DNA of 64,000 nt from positions 330,242-394,241 of the forward strand of contig NZ_JANFQO010000003.1 of assembly GCF_024437735.1 (NCBI RefSeq), read 5' to 3'. Position numbers and translations under genes: made by a program. Below, one piece after another: positions 53,748-64,000 of the stretch. The notes under the pieces are model-generated. The model was not told the origin of the DNA and ran no database searches. It saw nothing but the letters and a program-made list of their open reading frames with translations. The stretch's first letter is position 1. Every line of letters begins with the position of its first letter. This stretch comes from Tahibacter harae. Its GTDB lineage: Bacteria; Pseudomonadota; Gammaproteobacteria; Xanthomonadales; Rhodanobacteraceae.

Positions 53748-54314
53748 ATGACCGCACTCGATCAGCTCAACAACCGCCGCTCCGTGCCATCGCGCCAGCT
53801 CGGCGAACCCGGCCCCGGCCCGGCCGAACTCGACGCCTTGTTGCAGGCCGCGGTGCGTGCGCCCGACCACGGCAAGCTGGTGCCGTGGCGTTTCATCCTG
53901 ATCCGCGGCGAGGCGCGTGCGCGCCTGGGCGAGCTGCTCGCGGCGACCGCGCTGGCGAACAACCCGGATGCGCCGCCGGCCGCGGTACAGAAGGATCGCG
54001 AGCGTTTCAGCTTCGCGCCGCTGATCGTCACCGTGGTGGCACGGCTGGACGAGCAGAACAAGGTACCCGTGCAGGAACAGCTGCTCGCCGCCGGCTGCGT
54101 CGCCTACAACCTGCTGCTGGGCGCCCAGGCCCTGGGCTACGGCGCACAGTGGCTGACCGGCTGGGCCGCCTACGACCCCACCATCACCGCACGCCTGGGC
54201 CTGGCGGCGAACGAGCGCGTCGTCGGCTTCGTGCATATGGGCACCGCGCGCGAGCCGGCGCCGGAGCGCCTGCGGCCGGACCACCGCGCCCTGGTCAGCG
54301 AGTGGCAGGGCTGA
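53748..54314 (+). CDS. Nitroreductase-family flavoprotein (YdjA-like)
   Basis: A 188-residue single-domain nitroreductase, FMN-dependent by family. The N-terminus LDQLNNRRSVPSRQLGEPGPG carries the RRS motif that binds the FMN phosphate, and RAPDHGKLVPWRFILI and AAYDPTITARLGLAANERVVGFVHMG follow. The shortness resembles E. coli YdjA. The ATG used starts MTALDQLNNRRS, as in relatives; an alternative ATG 15 bases earlier is also possible. Divergent from pntAA, and the exonuclease gene follows two bases after its stop. Physiological substrate unknown. Confidence 0.85.
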   Translation: MTALDQLNNRRSVPSRQLGEPGPGPAELDALLQAAVRAPDHGKLVPWRFILIRGEARARLGELLAATALANNPDAPPAAVQKDRERFSFAPLIVTVVARLDEQNKVPVQEQLLAAGCVAYNLLLGAQALGYGAQWLTGWAAYDPTITARLGLAANERVVGFVHMGTAREPAPERLRPDHRALVSEWQG

Positions 54315-54316
54315 AC

Positions 54317-55204
54317 ATGAGCCGCGCGACGGTCCATCTGGTCGACGCCAGCCTGTATGTGTTCCGCGCCTGGCATTCGGTGCCGCCGGAGTTCTTCGAT
54401 GCCGACGGCAAGCCGGTCAACGCGGTCTACGGCTTCACCCGCTTCCTGCTGGATTTCCTGGAGAAGGCGCGTCCCAGCCACTGCGCCGCCGCTTTCGACG
54501 AGTCGCTGACCAGCTCTTTCCGCAACGGCATCTATCCCGAATACAAGGCCAACCGCGAACTGCCGCCGGCCGAGCTGGTGCTGCAATTCGCTTACTGCAA
54601 GCGCATCGCCGCGGCCCTGGGCCTGCAGGTACTCAGCGACCTCAGCTTCGAGGCCGACGACCTCATCGGCAGCGTGGTGCATGCGCTGCGGGCGCAGGAA
54701 TTCCGCGCCGTGATCGTCTCGGCCGACAAGGATTTCGGCCAGTTGATCGGCGAACACGACGAACAATGGGATTTTGCGCGCAACCAGAGCTGGAACAGCG
54801 CCGGCGTGAAGGAACGCCTGGGCGTGCATCCGCACCAGGTCGCCGATTACCTGGCCCTGATGGGCGATGCGATCGACAACATTCCCGGCGTCTCCGGCAT
54901 CGGCGCCAAGACCGCGGCCACGCTGCTCGGACATTTCGGCAGCCTGGAGGCGATCTACGCGCGCATCGAGGAAATCCCCTTCCTGCGCTTCCGCGGCGCC
55001 GCGGCCGCCTACGTCAAGCTCAAGGCCGGCATGGCCCAGGCCCAGCTCAGCCGCCGCCTGACCGGCATCGCCTGCGACTGCCCGGTGCCGGCCGACGCGG
55101 CCAGTTTCGCCCGCCGCGCGCCGGACCTGGCCGATGTGGAACAGTTGCTGGAACAGCTGCGCTTCGGCCCGCTGACGCGCTCGCGCATCCGCGCACTGGC
55201 CTGA
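54317..55204 (+). CDS. 5'-3' exonuclease with H3TH domain (DNA polymerase I exonuclease-like)
   Basis: A 295-residue stand-alone FEN-type nuclease. Acidic metal-binding residues are seen in LVDASLYVFRA, CAAAFDESLTSSFRNGIYPEYKANR, SFEADDLIGSVV and VSADKDFGQLI, followed by the H3TH DNA-binding motif GDAIDNIPGVSGIGAKTAATLL. It resembles the N-terminal 5' nuclease domain of DNA polymerase I and E. coli ExoIX (Xni). It can process flaps during replication or repair. The start is two bases after the nitroreductase stop, and the two may be co-transcribed. A long GC hairpin follows. Confidence 0.9.
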   Translation: MSRATVHLVDASLYVFRAWHSVPPEFFDADGKPVNAVYGFTRFLLDFLEKARPSHCAAAFDESLTSSFRNGIYPEYKANRELPPAELVLQFAYCKRIAAALGLQVLSDLSFEADDLIGSVVHALRAQEFRAVIVSADKDFGQLIGEHDEQWDFARNQSWNSAGVKERLGVHPHQVADYLALMGDAIDNIPGVSGIGAKTAATLLGHFGSLEAIYARIEEIPFLRFRGAAAAYVKLKAGMAQAQLSRRLTGIACDCPVPADAASFARRAPDLADVEQLLEQLRFGPLTRSRIRALA

Positions 55205-55212
55205 AAAACGCA

Positions 55213-55244
55213 GCGGCCGCCGGCGCGTGAGCACCGGCGGCCGC
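55213..55244. terminator. GC-rich hairpin between convergent exonuclease and propeller genes
   Basis: An 11-bp perfect stem (55213-55223 with 55234-55244) around a ten-base loop lies in the 68-bp gap between convergent stop codons. No T tract follows, so it is a probable shared transcript barrier rather than a strong terminator. Confidence 0.5.
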
Positions 55245-55272
55245 GCTGGGCCCTGCCTGCGGACGGCCTGGC

Positions 55273-56796
55273 TTACTTGCCGCCTTCCTTCGGCTTTTCG
55301 CCTTCGGCGGCGGGCTGCTCTTCGGTGCCCGGTGCGTTGGAGAAATTCACCTTGGAATCCGTCTTGACCGGAATGGGCTTGAGGCCGGCGGAAATGCCCG
55401 CCTTGTCCCAGGCGAAGCGCAGGTTGCTCTTGTATACCTTTACCGGCTGCAGCGCCTTCTCGTCGCTGAGCACACCGTGGCTGTCGTAGAGCTGACGCTG
55501 GCTGTTGCTGACGAAATAGACCTCGTCGCCGGCCACCGCCGCGTTGCCGAGCAGGCCGAACTCCGGCTTGGCCGCATCCAGCGGCATGGCCGAGACCACG
55601 TTGCGGCCGCCCTTGTCCAGCTTCAGGCGCATCACGCGCTGGGGCACCATGTTGTCCTGCACGATGATCAGGCAGTTGTCGTACCAGGCCAGCGAATACA
55701 CGCCGCCGACGACCAGGCTGTCAGGCGAATGGCCGACGCTGAAGGGCGTGCCGGTGCTCAGGTCCATGCCGAACAGGCCCAGGGCCGGATCGGCGAAATA
55801 CAGGTTGCGGCCGTCGCCGGAAACGGCCAGGCCGGCGATGCCGGTCAGGTTGGGGTTGCGCGTGAGCAGGACCAGCTTGTCGCCGTCGAGCTTGTAGATC
55901 TCGCTGCGGACCGGATCGGCCACGTAGGCGCGGCCGTCCGGAGCCACCGCGACCGAAGCGAACAGGTGACCGACACGGTCGGCCGGCAGCGCGTACTTGC
56001 CCAGCTGCTTGCCGCTGGAAAGGCTGTACTTGAGCAGGTAGGACTTGTTGACGGTCTCGGCGGAGTAGTCCTTGAACACCTTGGCGCCGTAGCTCGCCAC
56101 CCAGAGCGCGTCATTGGCCGCGTCGACCTTCATGTCCAGCACGCTGTACAGGCCGGAAGCGGCGTCGGGCTTGATGAAATCGCTGAGCTTGCCCTGGGCG
56201 TCGGCGCGGTAGATCGCGCCTTCGCGCGCACTGCCGACCAGGAGCTGCTTGCGCTTGGGATCCCAGGCCAGCGCTTCCAGCAGGCGGTCGCCGGCGGGCA
56301 GCTGGAAGGCCACGGAGCCTTCGCCGAAGGGTTTGGCATTCACTTCGAGGTTGGCGACGATGTAATCCCACACCCGCGTGCCGCGCACCTTCTCAAAGCG
56401 CGGGTCATTGCCCACCGAGTAGGCAAAGCCCACGTTCTGCATCTTCAGCAGCATGTCGTAGGTGCGGCTCTTGTCGCCCTGGCTGGCGTAGACGCTGGCC
56501 AGCTGCAGGCGCAGCGCGCCGGAATTCGGATACAGCTCGACCAGGCGTTCCATGGCCCAGGTGAAGCGCTGCAGGTCCTTGCCGTTATACAGCTGGGCCA
56601 GCTTGGCCAGGGCTTCGCGGTTGCTGGTGGCCTTGATCTGGGCTTCGGTCAGGTTCTCGGCGGCATTCATCCGCGCGGCCGCCGGCGAGACCTTGGCGGC
56701 GGGGGCTGCCACGGCCGGCTTGGCGGCCGGCTCGGCCGCCAGGGCCGGCAATGCGGCCAGGGTCAGCAGGGCGCTGGCAAGGGCTTGAAGTTTCAT
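55273..56796 (-). CDS. Exported beta-propeller protein (NHL/SMP-30-like)
   Basis: A 507-residue protein with a signal peptide (about residues 1-21, LAALPALA before AEP), an alanine- and proline-rich segment, a short TPR-like helical region (SGALRLQLASVYASQGDKSRTYDMLLKM), and a six-bladed propeller with NHL/SMP-30-like strands (LSDFIKPDAASGLYSVLDMKVD; GIAGLAVSGDGRNLYFADPALGLF). The C-terminal tail is proline-, glutamate- and lysine-rich (EEQPAAEGEKPKEGGK). A gluconolactonase-type site is not evident. It is divergent from the Nudix gene (starts 92 bp apart). Function not known; periplasmic ligand binding is possible. Confidence 0.75.
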   Translation of the reverse strand: MKLQALASALLTLAALPALAAEPAAKPAVAAPAAKVSPAAARMNAAENLTEAQIKATSNREALAKLAQLYNGKDLQRFTWAMERLVELYPNSGALRLQLASVYASQGDKSRTYDMLLKMQNVGFAYSVGNDPRFEKVRGTRVWDYIVANLEVNAKPFGEGSVAFQLPAGDRLLEALAWDPKRKQLLVGSAREGAIYRADAQGKLSDFIKPDAASGLYSVLDMKVDAANDALWVASYGAKVFKDYSAETVNKSYLLKYSLSSGKQLGKYALPADRVGHLFASVAVAPDGRAYVADPVRSEIYKLDGDKLVLLTRNPNLTGIAGLAVSGDGRNLYFADPALGLFGMDLSTGTPFSVGHSPDSLVVGGVYSLAWYDNCLIIVQDNMVPQRVMRLKLDKGGRNVVSAMPLDAAKPEFGLLGNAAVAGDEVYFVSNSQRQLYDSHGVLSDEKALQPVKVYKSNLRFAWDKAGISAGLKPIPVKTDSKVNFSNAPGTEEQPAAEGEKPKEGGK

Positions 56797-56888
56797 GCGG
56801 AAAGTCCGGAATATCGAAAAGGGCGGGCCACAGACCACGCGGACCCGGCATAGGTTCCGGACCGGCGCAGGGCGGAGAACACGCAACG

Positions 56889-57446
56889 ATGGACGAAACC
56901 GAGGTTCTTTTCAATGGACGCTGGCTGCGCCTGTGCCGCCGCGGCCGCTGGGAATACGCCGAGCGGACCAACCCCGGCGGCGCGGTCATCGTGATCGCGG
57001 TCACGCCGGAGGACAAGGTGCTGTTCGTCGAGCAATGGCGCGAGGCTATCCGCGCCCACGCGATAGAAATGCCGGCCGGCCTGATCGGCGACGAGCCCGG
57101 CGCAGTCGACGAACACCTGATCGAAGCGGCGCGGCGCGAACTGCTGGAAGAAACCGGCTACCGCTGCGGCCGCCTGGACTACTACATGACCGGCCCGAGT
57201 TCCTCGGGCATGAGCACCGAGACCATTGCCTTCGTGCGCGCCTGGGACCTGGAACGCGAACACGCCGGCGGCGGCGTGGCCGGCGAGGACATCCGCATCC
57301 ACGAAATCCCCCGCGCTCAAGCGGCCGGCTGGCTGTGCGAGCGCATGGCGCAGGGGTATTCGATCGATCCCAAGGTGTTCGCGGGGCTGTACTTCCTCGA
57401 ACACGGGGTGGAGCTTTTCGCCTGCGGCGAAAAAAGCCGGGACTGA
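56889..57446 (+). CDS. Nudix hydrolase (ADP-ribose pyrophosphatase-like)
   Basis: A 185-residue NUDIX protein of the ADP-sugar pyrophosphatase branch. The Nudix box lies at about residues 71-93 (E-H-L-I-E-A-A-R-R-E-L-L-E-E-T-G), with all catalytic glutamates present; only the leading Gly of the consensus is replaced. The aromatic and proline-rich sequences around it (FVEQWREAIRAHAIEMPAGLIGDEPG) resemble NudF and YffH. It would hydrolyse ADP-ribose or related nucleotide sugars to limit their accumulation. The gene stands alone; its ATG follows ACGCAACG without a clear Shine-Dalgarno. Confidence 0.88.
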   Translation: MDETEVLFNGRWLRLCRRGRWEYAERTNPGGAVIVIAVTPEDKVLFVEQWREAIRAHAIEMPAGLIGDEPGAVDEHLIEAARRELLEETGYRCGRLDYYMTGPSSSGMSTETIAFVRAWDLEREHAGGGVAGEDIRIHEIPRAQAAGWLCERMAQGYSIDPKVFAGLYFLEHGVELFACGEKSRD

Positions 57447-57564
57447 GGATTTGAGATTCCGGATCCGTACGAGCGCAGCGCGCCTCGCTTCACGAATCCG
57501 AACCGGCGGCGAAACGCAAAAAACCTCAGACCGCTTTTGCCGGTCCCGAATCCCGAATCCCGTC

Positions 57565-58083
57565 CTACCCGCCTATCCAGACGGACGTCGCATCGATCTG
57601 CAGCTCCTGCGCCTGCGGCTTGCTGCCTTCACTGGCCAGGTGCTCGATTTCCTTGGCGTCCAGCTCCTTGACCGTCAGCGTGCCGTAGACCACGGCCTTG
57701 CTGCCGGTCTGCCTCGGCACGCTGAAGCTGTGCTTGTTCATGAACACGCGGGCGAAGGCGCCGTTGTCTTCCAGCACCAGCCAGCAGCCCTTGTTCTGGC
57801 ACACCTCGGTGATGCGGCCGCTGAAGGCGCGCGGCGCGGCGGTGTGGGCGGCGGGATCCTTCGCCGCTTCGCTCACGCTCAGCGCATCGGACTGGGGCAT
57901 GGGCGCGCCGTAGTAGGCGCCGCCGTTGCCGGTGGCGATGGGCGTGGGGCCGGCGGGCTGGGCCTCGTGGCCGGCCATGGGAGCGTGGCCGCCATGGCCG
58001 CCATGGCCGCCGTGGCCGCCTTCATGCGCCTGCGCAGCAGCAGCCAGCGCCGCCAGCATTGTTGCAACTATCCACTTGTTCAT
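57565..58083 (-). CDS. Exported DUF4920 protein with histidine-rich N-terminus
   Basis: A 172-residue protein with a signal peptide (about residues 1-19, AAAAQA before HEGG). It is followed by a His-Gly-rich stretch (HEGG, HGGHGGHGGH, APMAGHE; nine histidines by my count in about 30 residues), which looks like a metal-binding tract. The C-terminal domain matches DUF4920: AFSGRITEVCQNKGCWLVLEDNG then NKHSFSVP, including a C-x(4)-C pair. Small ORFs like this are usually periplasmic or lipid-anchored. GGAGGG precedes the ATG. It is immediately downstream of an MBL-fold hydrolase gene on the same strand. Metal storage or delivery is inference. Confidence 0.8.
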   Translation of the reverse strand: MNKWIVATMLAALAAAAQAHEGGHGGHGGHGGHAPMAGHEAQPAGPTPIATGNGGAYYGAPMPQSDALSVSEAAKDPAAHTAAPRAFSGRITEVCQNKGCWLVLEDNGAFARVFMNKHSFSVPRQTGSKAVVYGTLTVKELDAKEIEHLASEGSKPQAQELQIDATSVWIGG

Positions 58084-58097
58084 TATTCCCTCCGTGC

Positions 58098-58958
58098 TCA
58101 TGCGGCCAGGGCGACGAGTTCGCCCAGCTCGTTGGTGGTGCCGAACTTGCCCTTGCCGTCGCGGACGACTTCCGCCAGCGCGCACTGCGCGTCGTGGGTG
58201 AAGAACAGGCGCACGCCGCGGGCGAGCTTGTCTTCCAGGAAACGGCGCTTCTCGTCGATCAGCATTTCCGGATAGCGGTCATAGCCCATGGTCACCGGCA
58301 GGTGCACCCAGGGCCGGCCCGGAATCAGGTCGGCGCAGAAGACCACGCCGCCGTCGCCGCCGATCTCGGCCAGCATCAGGCCCGGCGTATGGCCGTTGCT
58401 GTAATCGAAGCGCACCGCGCGGCCCAGGGTCTGCGAATACTTGCCCTCGACGATCTCCAGCCGGCCGGACTGTTCCAGCAGCGGCTGCAATTCCGGTATG
58501 AACGAGGCGCGGTCGCGCGGGTGCGGCTCCAGCGCGCGCTGCCAGCATTCGCGGCTGACCAGATAGCGCGCATTCGGAAACAGCAGCCGCGGCGGCTGGT
58601 CCGGCTGCCAGGCCGCGAGCAGGCCGCCGGCATGATCGAAATGCAGGTGCGACAGCACCACGGCGTCGATGTCCGCATCGCCGAAACCGGCGGCGGCCAG
58701 CGATTCCAGCAGCACGTGGCTGCTCTCGACCACGCCGAAACGCTCCTTCATCTTCGGCTCGAAGAACGCGCCTATGCCGGTCTCGAACAGCACGCGCTTG
58801 CCGTCCAGCCCTTCCGCCAGCAGGCAGCGGCAGGCCAGCGGGATGCGGTTGTCGGCATCCGGCGTTATCCACTTTTCCCACATGGGACGCGGCACGTTGC
58901 CGAACATGGCGCCGCCGTCGAGTTTCTGCGAATTGCCCAGCAGGGACCACAGTTTCAT
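58098..58958 (-). CDS. MBL-fold metallo-hydrolase
   Basis: A 286-residue metallo-beta-lactamase-fold protein. The zinc motif H-x-H-x-D-H is intact ([10 protein letters not shown], near residue 106), with further candidate ligands in NGHTPGL and FCADLIPG and a final His in FFTHDAQC. No signal peptide is seen, so it is probably cytoplasmic. Family members include lactonases, glyoxalase-II-like thioesterases and sulfur-related hydrolases; the substrate cannot be told from the sequence. The DUF4920 gene follows, nearly touching, on the same strand; ggt lies 31 bp upstream of its start in the same direction. Confidence 0.85.
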   Translation of the reverse strand: MKLWSLLGNSQKLDGGAMFGNVPRPMWEKWITPDADNRIPLACRCLLAEGLDGKRVLFETGIGAFFEPKMKERFGVVESSHVLLESLAAAGFGDADIDAVVLSHLHFDHAGGLLAAWQPDQPPRLLFPNARYLVSRECWQRALEPHPRDRASFIPELQPLLEQSGRLEIVEGKYSQTLGRAVRFDYSNGHTPGLMLAEIGGDGGVVFCADLIPGRPWVHLPVTMGYDRYPEMLIDEKRRFLEDKLARGVRLFFTHDAQCALAEVVRDGKGKFGTTNELGELVALAA

Positions 58959-58989
58959 CGCCGCGCCTCCACGCTCTCTTGACCCTGTC

Positions 58990-60971
<1,982 letters not shown>

Positions 60972-61475
60972 TTACTTCATCTCGACGAAGCGGAAGGTGC
61001 CGCCCGACGGGGCGACGGCTTCCTGCACGCGCTGCTGGTCGGCAGGAGAGCCTATGAACAGGATGATGACGTCCTTGAACGCGCCGGCCTTGGCATCCTT
61101 GAAGGCGTCGATGATCAGATCGCCGGTGAGCTTGGAGTCCGGACCGCCGAAAGCCATCATGTTGCCCGGCAACACGGTGCGCGCGACCACGGTGCGCACG
61201 TTTTCCAGCTGGTTGATGCGCTCGTCCTGCAGCGCCTGCTCTTCACCGGCCGGCACGAAGTACATGTACGGGCGGCCCGAGGTCACGCCGGCCATGTTGC
61301 GCTTGACCACGTCGACCAGGTAGGCCTTCCACGCGGCGCGGTCGGTGGGGGTGGTCGGCATCTTCACTTCGACCGCGACCGGCGCGGCGGGCGCTTCCGC
61401 TTCCTTCTCGCCGCAGGCAGTCAGAACCAGGGTGGAAACGACGCCGATCAGGGCGGCTTGCATGAACTTGCGCAT
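60972..61475 (-). CDS. Small lipoprotein of unknown function
   Basis: A 167-residue protein whose N-terminus (MRKFMQAALIGVVSTLVLTACG) is a type II signal peptide with lipobox LTAC, so it is probably lipid-anchored. The mature part is helical at first (DRAAWKAYLVDVVKRNMAG), then contains a YMYFVPAGEEQ segment and a C-terminal alpha/beta part (DVIILFIGSPADQQRVQEAV). I do not recognise the family. The start with AGGTG six bases upstream is preferred to two upstream in-frame starts. It lies between the ferredoxin and coaD genes on the same strand (spacing 48 and 31 bp). Confidence 0.7.
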   Translation of the reverse strand: MRKFMQAALIGVVSTLVLTACGEKEAEAPAAPVAVEVKMPTTPTDRAAWKAYLVDVVKRNMAGVTSGRPYMYFVPAGEEQALQDERINQLENVRTVVARTVLPGNMMAFGGPDSKLTGDLIIDAFKDAKAGAFKDVIILFIGSPADQQRVQEAVAPSGGTFRFVEMK

Positions 61476-61506
61476 GGAATTCACCTGCATGTGAAGGAGA
61501 GAACAA

Positions 61507-62004
<498 letters not shown>

Positions 62005-62037
62005 TCAGGGCTGGGGCTGGGGCTTAACCGGCCAAGC

Positions 62038-62661
62038 TTAAGCCAAGCCTGCGTCGCGGCGATAGAGCACGTAGCGCACGTCGCCGGCGCGGCCCTCGCG
62101 GTGCGCCAGCCAGCCCGGCGGCAGCGCGGGCGCGGCGGCGGCCGGCGCCTCCACGTAGACCAGGGCGTGCGGCTTGAGCAGGCCGCCGCTTTCCAGGCGC
62201 TGCGCCGCGGCGCTCCACAGATCGGCGTCGAAGGGCGGATCCAGGAATACCAGGTCGAAGGCCGGCGCCAGCCGCGCCAGCGCGGCCAGCCCGTCCAGGT
62301 TCAGCACCTGGCCGTGGATCTGGCGCAGCCGGTCCAGGTTGGCGCGCAGCGCCGCGGCCAGGCCGGGATCGCGCTCGACAAAGACAACCTCGCCGGCGCC
62401 GCGCGACAGCGCCTCCAGCCCCAGTGCGCCGGTGCCCGCGAACAGATCCAGGCAGCGCGCGCCCTCGACCCAGGGCGCCAGCCAGTTGAACAAGGTTTCG
62501 CGCACGCGCTCTGGCGTCGGACGCAGCCCGGGCAAGGCCGGCACGTTCAGGCGGGAATTGCGCAAGTGGCCGCCGATAATGCGGATCTTGCCGGGCGCCG
62601 CGGCGGCGGCCGGCTTGGCTTCGCGGCGCGGCGCGGGGCGGCCGCGGGTAGGTGGTAGCAT
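62038..62661 (-). CDS. rsmD: 16S rRNA (guanine966-N2) methyltransferase RsmD
   Basis: RsmD methylates G966 of 16S rRNA using S-adenosylmethionine. The 207-residue protein has the SAM-binding motif LDLFAGTGALGLEALSRGA near residue 72 and the catalytic motif DLVFLDPPFD near residue 136, in the place of the NPPY motif of N2-methyltransferases. The basic N-terminal segment GKIRIIGGHLRNSRL is typical. Starts are 34 bp from that of divergent ftsY. The pairing with ftsY is the same as in E. coli. No strong ribosome-binding site is seen before the ATG. Confidence 0.95.
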   Translation of the reverse strand: MLPPTRGRPAPRREAKPAAAAAPGKIRIIGGHLRNSRLNVPALPGLRPTPERVRETLFNWLAPWVEGARCLDLFAGTGALGLEALSRGAGEVVFVERDPGLAAALRANLDRLRQIHGQVLNLDGLAALARLAPAFDLVFLDPPFDADLWSAAAQRLESGGLLKPHALVYVEAPAAAAPALPPGWLAHREGRAGDVRYVLYRRDAGLA

Positions 62662-62695
62662 GACCGGATATTCTCGCTGGATTCGTCTGTCTCCC

Positions 62696-63913
62696 ATGTT
62701 CAAGTTCTGGAAGAAGAAAACCAAGCCGGCCGAGCAGCCGGCGGAAGCCGCAGCGGACGCGGCGGCTGCAGCGGACGCAGCCATAGCGGCGGACAGCGCC
62801 GCCGCGGCACCGCAGTTGGTCGAATCCGCCGCTTCTCTGGCCGTACCCGAAGCCACCGTCGAACCGACTGCAGCGGCAACGGCCGAAGCCCTGCCCGATC
62901 CCATCGAAATCCATCCCGCAGCCGCGGAAATCCAGCCCGAACCACCGCCGGCCGTCGGCGCCGAAGCCGCTCCGGCTGCGGAAGCCGCGCCGGTCAAGCG
63001 CAGCTGGCGCGAACGCCTCTCGGGCAGCGCCTTCGCCCGCAGCCTGGGCGCGCTGTTCTCGCGCAAGCCCAAGCTGGACGAAGCCCTGCTGGAGGAACTG
63101 GAAACCGCGCTGATCACCGCCGATGTCGGCATCAGCGCCAGTACTGAACTGGTCGAGAACCTGCGCAAGCGCCTGAACCGGCGCGAATTCGACGACGCCG
63201 ACCAGCTCCTGGCCGCGCTGCGCCAGGCCCTGATCGAGCTGGTCAGGCCGATCGCGCGGCCGCTGGTGATAGACCGCAGCCAGAAGCCCTTCGTCACGCT
63301 GATGGTCGGCGTCAACGGCGTGGGCAAGACCACCACCATCGGCAAGCTGGCCCGGCGCTACCAGCAGCAGGGCTACCAGATCATGCTCGCCGCCGGCGAC
63401 ACCTTCCGCGCCGCGGCAGTGGAACAACTCAGGACCTGGGGCGAGCGCAACAATGTGCCGGTGGTCGCCCAGGGTTCGGGCTCGGACGCGGCCAGCGTGA
63501 TCTTCGACGCGCTGCAGTCGGCGCGCTCGCGCGGATTGGACCTGCTCATCGCCGATACCGCCGGCCGCCTGCATACCCAGTCCGGACTGATGGACGAACT
63601 GGGCAAGATCCGCCGTGTTCTGGCCAAGCTGGATCCGAACGCGCCGCACGAAGTGCTGCTGGTGATCGACGGCACCACCGGCCAGAACGCGATCAACCAG
63701 GTGCGCCAGTTCCGCGCCGCGATCGGCGTGACCGGCCTGGTCGTGACCAAGCTCGACGGTACCGCCAAAGGCGGCGTGATCTTCGCCCTGGCCAAGGAAT
63801 TCGGCCTGCCGGTGCGTTACGTGGGACTGGGCGAAAGCCTGGACGACCTGCGCGAATTCGACGCCGCCGCCTTCGTCGACGGCCTGCTGCCCGGGGCGCT
63901 GGGCGCGGCCTGA
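62696..63913 (+). CDS. ftsY: Signal recognition particle receptor FtsY
   Basis: FtsY receives SRP-ribosome complexes at the membrane so that nascent proteins enter the Sec translocon. The 405-residue protein has the usual acidic and alanine-rich A domain (residues 1-100, with a basic MFKFWKKKTKP start), then the NG domain. Motifs are G1 GVNGVGKTTT near residue 205, LLIADTAGRLHTQ, the G4 region TKLDGTAKGG and the C-terminal YVGLGESLDDL. Divergent from rsmD, as in E. coli, but the ftsE-ftsX genes that normally follow are 43 kb away here. Complete to its stop codon. Confidence 0.97.
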   Translation: MFKFWKKKTKPAEQPAEAAADAAAAADAAIAADSAAAAPQLVESAASLAVPEATVEPTAAATAEALPDPIEIHPAAAEIQPEPPPAVGAEAAPAAEAAPVKRSWRERLSGSAFARSLGALFSRKPKLDEALLEELETALITADVGISASTELVENLRKRLNRREFDDADQLLAALRQALIELVRPIARPLVIDRSQKPFVTLMVGVNGVGKTTTIGKLARRYQQQGYQIMLAAGDTFRAAAVEQLRTWGERNNVPVVAQGSGSDAASVIFDALQSARSRGLDLLIADTAGRLHTQSGLMDELGKIRRVLAKLDPNAPHEVLLVIDGTTGQNAINQVRQFRAAIGVTGLVVTKLDGTAKGGVIFALAKEFGLPVRYVGLGESLDDLREFDAAAFVDGLLPGALGAA

Positions 63914-63950
63914 GCATGCGTATGCGGGAAGAAAGAAAGGAAGGTGGACG

Positions 63951-64000
63951 TGGGGGGGGGGGGGGGCCGCCCCCGCCCCCCCCCCCATAAGCCCGGGGGG
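63951..64000. other. G/C homopolymer tail at the end of the window
   Basis: A run of 15 G's (63952-63966), an 11-C run (63976-63986) and a final G run fill the last 50 bases beyond ftsY. Nothing like it occurs elsewhere in the window. The pattern fits low-quality or artefactual sequence at a contig end better than biology. Confidence 0.7.

Overview
The window is GC-rich, tightly packed chromosomal DNA of a gammaproteobacterium, most likely order Xanthomonadales (Lysobacterales) and tentatively family Rhodanobacteraceae. This rests on gene content: a three-subunit transhydrogenase, a lone GspF, a TonB receptor followed by a TPR-sulfotransferase, and secreted proteins ending in an F-x-x-G-F-E tail. 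The placement is inference from family resemblance; no database search was run. I found no tRNA, rRNA, CRISPR array, integrase or intact insertion sequence.

Layout. 1-780 is non-coding, with two perfect, oppositely oriented DnaA boxes beside an AT-rich stretch. priA and ndh follow on the plus strand. From 4320 to 23771 nearly everything is on the minus strand: rpoH under a perfect CIRCE element (the HrcA operator); a five-gene block equivalent to E. coli yehI-yehL-yehM-yehP-yehQ (WGR/DUF4132, MoxR ATPase, DUF5682, VWA, SWIM); ung with a twin-receiver regulator; ftsE-ftsX; a solitary gspF; a VOC protein divergent from a TrmB-like regulator; and the first of two APC-type amino acid transporters. 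rpoH and ftsX, adjacent in many proteobacteria, lie 12.6 kb apart here with the Yeh block between them, so that block looks like an inserted module.

23.8-43.9 kb holds the second transporter, an M23-type peptidase, prfC, an ECF sigma factor with a membrane partner, a CBS protein, a secreted beta-propeller, a GT2 glycosyltransferase, mtgA, a large secreted subtilase, hslO, a GAF-GAF-GGDEF-EAL protein and an outer-membrane-like protein. 44.9-50.6 kb is a surface module: TonB-dependent receptor, TPR-sulfotransferase and 2-oxoglutarate/Fe(II) oxygenase, flanked by arrays of short repeats with a GGGTGTCCC core. 50.7-63.9 kb is largely housekeeping: pntAA-pntAB-pntB, a nitroreductase, a 5'-3' exonuclease, a secreted NHL-type propeller, a Nudix hydrolase, a His-rich DUF4920 protein, an MBL-fold hydrolase, ggt, a 2[4Fe-4S] ferredoxin, a lipoprotein, coaD, rsmD and ftsY. 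The last 50 bases are G and C homopolymers that look like a sequence-end artefact.

The best candidate for an undescribed system is the Yeh block. Three consecutive ATGA overlaps show tight co-translation of its ATPase, DUF5682, VWA and SWIM genes. The DUF5682 protein carries paired G-x-x-H motifs and an R-E-x-x-M motif typical of the TIKI/TraB/ChaN hydrolase-like fold, which suggests an ATPase-VWA chaperone module working with a putative metal-dependent enzyme and two nucleic-acid- or Zn-binding proteins.
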